Below are positions 60,620 to 64,000 of a stretch of DNA of 64,000 nt, piece after piece. Under the pieces are notes generated by a model that was not told the DNA's origin, searched no databases, and saw nothing but the letters and a program-made list of their open reading frames with translations. The position numbers and the translations under genes were made by a program. This stretch comes from Coptis chinensis (lineage: Eukaryota; Streptophyta; Magnoliopsida; Ranunculales; Ranunculaceae), in contig CM027381.1 of assembly GCA_015680905.1 (NCBI GenBank), positions 88,313,501 to 88,377,500 of the forward strand, read 5' to 3'. Within the stretch, counting starts at the first letter, position 1. Every line of letters starts with the position of its first letter.

Positions 60620-61997
60620 GTGAGAACCGACATGCAAACGCCCTGGCCTATGTAGCCGCAGCTATACCGGGATATGAAGAAAGAACTATCAAAGTAGGGA
60701 GGTTGGTAAAATTGAGTACTGAGGAGCTGGAAGAGGTGTTTCATACCGCGGAAGAGGAAACGGGGTGGATGGATCCTATCAAGCATTTTTTGGCTAGGAG
60801 AGAGGTGACCGATAAGAAAGAGAGGAGAAGGTTGGAACAGACTTCACAGAGATACACTTTGTTGGGTGGAGAGTTGTATTGAAAGAATTTTGATGGGCTG
60901 TTACTAAAATGTCTCGGACCAAGGTTGGCACAAGAGGTACTAGAAGAACTACATGAGGGAGATTATGGGAGCCATTCAGCGGGAAGAACCACAGCACACC
61001 GGCTGTTGACTCAGGGGTACTTTTGGCCCTATATGAAAAGCGATGCAGTGGAGTTTGCTAAGAAATGTGGGAAATGCCAGAGGTTCTCTCAATTGATATT
61101 CGCACCCGCTGAACCGCTGCATAACGTATCTAGTCCTTGGTCATTCACCATGTGGGTCATGGATATAGTAGGGCCGCTACCCATGGCTAGTGGCAAGAGG
61201 AGATTTATGTTAGCGTCCACCGATTACTTCACCAAGTGGATAGAGAACGTGCCATTACAACATATAAAGGAGGAGCAGGTGATCAAGTTCTTATAGGAAA
61301 ATATCATATGTAGATTTGGGCTGCCGTATGCCATCATCGCGAACAATGAAACTCAATTCACAGGGTCTAAGGTGAAAGATTTCTTGCAAGCATACAATGT
61401 GAAACAGGGATTCTCAGCCCCATACAATCCAGGGGCAACGGACAGGCCGAATATTCCAATAAAACCATAATGAACAATCTCAAGAGAAAGCTGAAAGAAA
61501 AAAAAAGGGTATGGGCCGATGAGTTGAATCATGTACTATGGGCTTACCAAACCACACCGCGGACAACCACCAGAGAGACTCCTTTCTCACTAGCTTACGA
61601 CATTGAGGCAGTAATTCTGTCGAAAATGGTGGCATCCACAACCCTGACAAGGGCTGTTGAGGAGGGTTCGAACTGGGGTATACTGTCAAGGGATTTGAAT
61701 CTGGTAGAGGAGAGAAGGGACTCCGTGCCGATCAGGTTGGAGGAGTATCACAAACACTTGCAAAGGCAGTATAACAAGAAATTGAAACCGCGGTGATTTC
61801 AAGTGGGAGATTACGTGCTCCGCAGAGTGAGTCCTAGCACCAAGTGGGTGAATGATGGAAAGTTGGGTCCAAATTGGGAGGGGCCCTATATTGTGGTGGA
61901 TACTAGAGGGGCCGGCACCTACAAGCTACAAACAATGGAAGAGAAATTGATAGAGAGGTCGTGGAATGTGAGAATGTTGAAGAAATTTTACACTTGA
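60620..61997 (+). pseudogene. Integrase region of the second Tat element
   Basis: QEVLEELHEGDYGSHSAGRT and CGKCQRFSQ are the zinc-binding part; WVMDIVGPLPMASGKRRFML and STDYFTKWIENVPLQHIKEE are the core; WADELNHVLWAYQTTPRTTT and KLGPNWEGPYIVVDTRGAGT are the C-terminal part. It is close in kind to the integrase at 42756-44222. Broken. Confidence 0.85.
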
Positions 61998-62089
61998 ATG
62001 TAATGTGGGTCTAATGCAAGAGACTTGAGTTATTTGTAAATATATAATACAATGACACTTTTGGGAGAGTAATATTGCTAGTAATGAAA

Positions 62090-62383
62090 GGCTCAACAGC
62101 CAACCGAAGACAGTAGGGGGGATGAGCCCTTCGCAGACGTGAGGTCCAAATCAATCTGGGGGCAAGATGAGTTGCCTTCTTCGTGGACATGAGGTCCAAA
62201 TCAAACTTGAGGCAAGATGAGTTGCCCTCTTCATGGACGTGAGGTCCGAATCGAATTGGGGCAAGATGAGTTGCCTCCTTCGTGGACAGGAGATCCAAAT
62301 TAACTAGAGACAGTGGGGGAATCGATCCCTTCACGGAGTAGAGTTCCGAATTACATTTGAGGGCAAATTGAGTTTCCCTCAAG
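62090..62383. repeat. ~50-bp minisatellite after integrase, five to six units
   Basis: Each unit reads like GTGGACATGAGGTCCAAATC and then GGGGCAAGATGAGTTGCC, ending TTC..CG. The last two units are diverged. A G run at 62385-62397 follows. The minus-strand frame 62011-62400 is only the repeat in translation (repeating KKATHLAP). Confidence 0.85.
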
Positions 62384-62666
62384 AGGGGGGGGGGGGACAA
62401 ATTGGGGTGTCCCCGGAGCTAACGAACAGAACTAGTCCATACAGGGAGAGTGAGAAAGAGACGGGAGAAGGAATCAGGGGCCACAGGAATCCAACTGTCC
62501 AGAGATACATCTAAGTTATTAATGGAAAAATAATGGGCAACAAGGGCCTGTGCAAGTAAAGACAATATAACGACCCTTGCTAAAGGAGTAAACAATACAC
62601 ACTAAGCTACTCGAATAAATTTAACTTCCATCAAAGAGACAATCAGAGCGAAATGTGAATAAGTGG

Positions 62667-64000
62667 TTAAAGGGTCAAATACTTGACACCTTTTAAATAT
62701 AGAGTAACAAGATACAAAGTAGCATACCAAAAAACCTTATAGAATAAAACAAAGAGATACAAAGTGCAACCATAGGCATTTTCATTAATCACTTCATCTG
62801 CGGCCTCTTCAATGACAGCATCTGCCGCGGCTTCAATGGCCCCAGCGATTAGGGCAACAGAATCATCAGAAACAAGGGCGACACCATCGGATACAGGAGC
62901 CAGGGTAATCAGAGCAACCGCGGACTCATTCGCAGGGGTAGGCTTCTCTGGAAGTAGGCGTCCCTCTTGAGTAAGGCGGGAGTACTCTTCCTTGATCTTC
63001 TTGGCCACCCGTTTGTTTGCCAAGATCTTAAAGCACTCCTGGAGTTTGTCCATGTCAGCTTGGTGCAGTTTGAGGAGTTCCGCGGTGCTATCCTAATATT
63101 GCTGAGAAAGGATGGTCCTGGCCTCACTATACTGTTGGAGGAGTACTTCACGCTGATTGCTCAAGCGTTCATTGACTCCGTCCATATATTGCTGGTGTGC
63201 AATCTCAACACCCTTGAGCTCATCCAGCACCTTGAGCTTGTCTATTTCTGTGACTTCCAATTCTCGCTTGAGGCGAGCACAAGTGTCTCGCATCCCTTCA
63301 AGCTTGGCAACCTCCTTCTCCAATGATTCCACCTTGGATTTTGCCCCAAATAGACCGTGGATCATGTAAGAAATGTCCAGGCTTACCTGAAAATGAGTGA
63401 AGGAGTGAGAAGACGGGAAATAAGAGAAAGTAAGTATACATGCAAAGGGTGGAATTACCTTCTCCCAGTTAGTATAGAAAGTGGTCCGATGTTGTTCAAA
63501 GGGCCACCCCCCACCTTCCGTGTAAGCAAGATCTTTTGGGAGATGAGAGCCATAGAACAAAGCAGATGCCACGGCGAGTCGCCAATATTAACGGTGCGAT
63601 TGTGAACTTTGAAGGTAGGGTAAAAGGCGTCAGGAGTGCGTGTCTGTGGACCCCTTATCGTGGGCGATCACCAGTTCCTTGCCAGGACGACGGGTTTGGC
63701 GGGGATGAAGCGCAGGGTTGACGGTCGCAGCAGCAGCGGCCGTGGGAGTTGGATCCTCAGACACTGAGGTTCACAGTTGTTTGTGTGGAGGCTCGAGTGG
63801 AGGAGCAATTTGGGTGGTGGAGGGGACCTCTATCATATCCTCATCATCAAAGTCACTGCCAAACAGCTTCCTCTTAGAAATGTTCATATAAGTGTGGGAA
63901 GAGTCTGCAGATGGGGAATGAGGGGATAGATATTGGTCTTCCCAGGTAGAGATGGATTTGTAAGAAGGCTGAGCGGCAGGAACAGCCAGGGAGGTGGGAG
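62667..64000 (-). pseudogene. Antisense extra ORF of the second Tat element, C-terminal part
   Basis: It lies on the strand opposite to gag-pol, after integrase, and continues beyond the window. A coiled coil at 63330-63093 (SKVESLEKEVAKLEGM, CARLKRELEVTE, LSNQREVLLQQYSEART) is followed by an Ala/Glu-rich tail (AIEAAADAVIEEAADEVI). The layout matches the aORF at 39210-41882: coiled coil and acidic C-terminus near integrase. An intron is likely around 63380-63470. Broken. Confidence 0.6.

Larger units (their letters stand above)
50409..64000 (+). mobile_element. Second Ty3/Gypsy Tat-lineage element, broken and interrupted, runs off the right edge
   Basis: A primer-binding site (TTTGGCGCCATTTGTGGGGA near 50410-50430) is followed on plus by gag (to about 51786), protease (51787-52464), RT (59108-60120), second RNase H (60250-60600), integrase (60544-61997), a minisatellite (62090-62383) and an antisense ORF (from 62667 rightward). 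A 6.5-kb foreign block (52611-59105) separates protease from RT. Whether the two sides belong to a single element or to two related elements joined by the block is not certain. More than ten breaks; clearly older than or as old as the element at 36933-49399 by its decay, but LTRs cannot be compared. Confidence 0.75.

Overview
This window is nuclear DNA of a flowering plant, most likely a eudicot. The signs are one intron-rich plant gene (a group 3 sulfate transporter), plant-type FAR1/MULE transposase relatives, a Cassandra TRIM element carrying 5S rRNA sequence in its LTRs, Tat-lineage Ty3/Gypsy elements, and many non-autonomous hAT-like and MITE elements in AT-rich DNA. I cannot name the species.

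Layout. 1-1470: 3' part of a decayed LINE with zinc-knuckle and RNase H regions. 2385-5501: a FAR1-RELATED SEQUENCE (FRS)-like pseudogene whose tail is split into small, repeated exons. 5658-8417: a large inverted duplication of a plant mobile-domain-like coding segment; the loop holds three ~335-bp tandem units. 9230-10530: three ~430-bp tandem copies. 11351-17915 (minus): an intact 12-exon SULTR3;1-type gene, the only clearly functional gene here; its introns hold a long-armed MITE and a hAT-like element. 18640-36640: a repeat-rich intergenic stretch with two copies of one 1.2-kb hAT-like element, each with a perfect 8-bp target duplication, a 3.3-kb solo LTR, a 6.5-kb non-coding LTR-like element holding a nested 1.5-kb LTR-like insert, several MITEs and an AT-rich tandem repeat family seen at two loci.

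36672-49745: a nest of at least three levels. A Cassandra TRIM was hit by a 12.5-kb Tat-lineage Gypsy element (36933-49399, gag-pol on minus), which was itself hit by a 1.28-kb hAT-like element (37836-39119). The Gypsy element carries an extra antisense ORF between integrase and the 3' LTR. 50409-64000 (runs off the right edge): a second Tat-lineage element on plus, with PBS, gag, protease, RT, second RNase H, integrase, a ~50-bp minisatellite and an antisense ORF. It is split by a 6.5-kb block (52611-59105) that holds a fragment of another antisense ORF, a hAT-like insert and a MULE with long terminal inverted repeats and a decayed FAR1-type transposase.

Only SULTR3;1 looks expressed as a functional protein. 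The rest is a record of repeated insertion. LTR elements and kin are treated as fossils and described by family, parts and rough age only. All family assignments rest on motifs read by eye; no database search was run.
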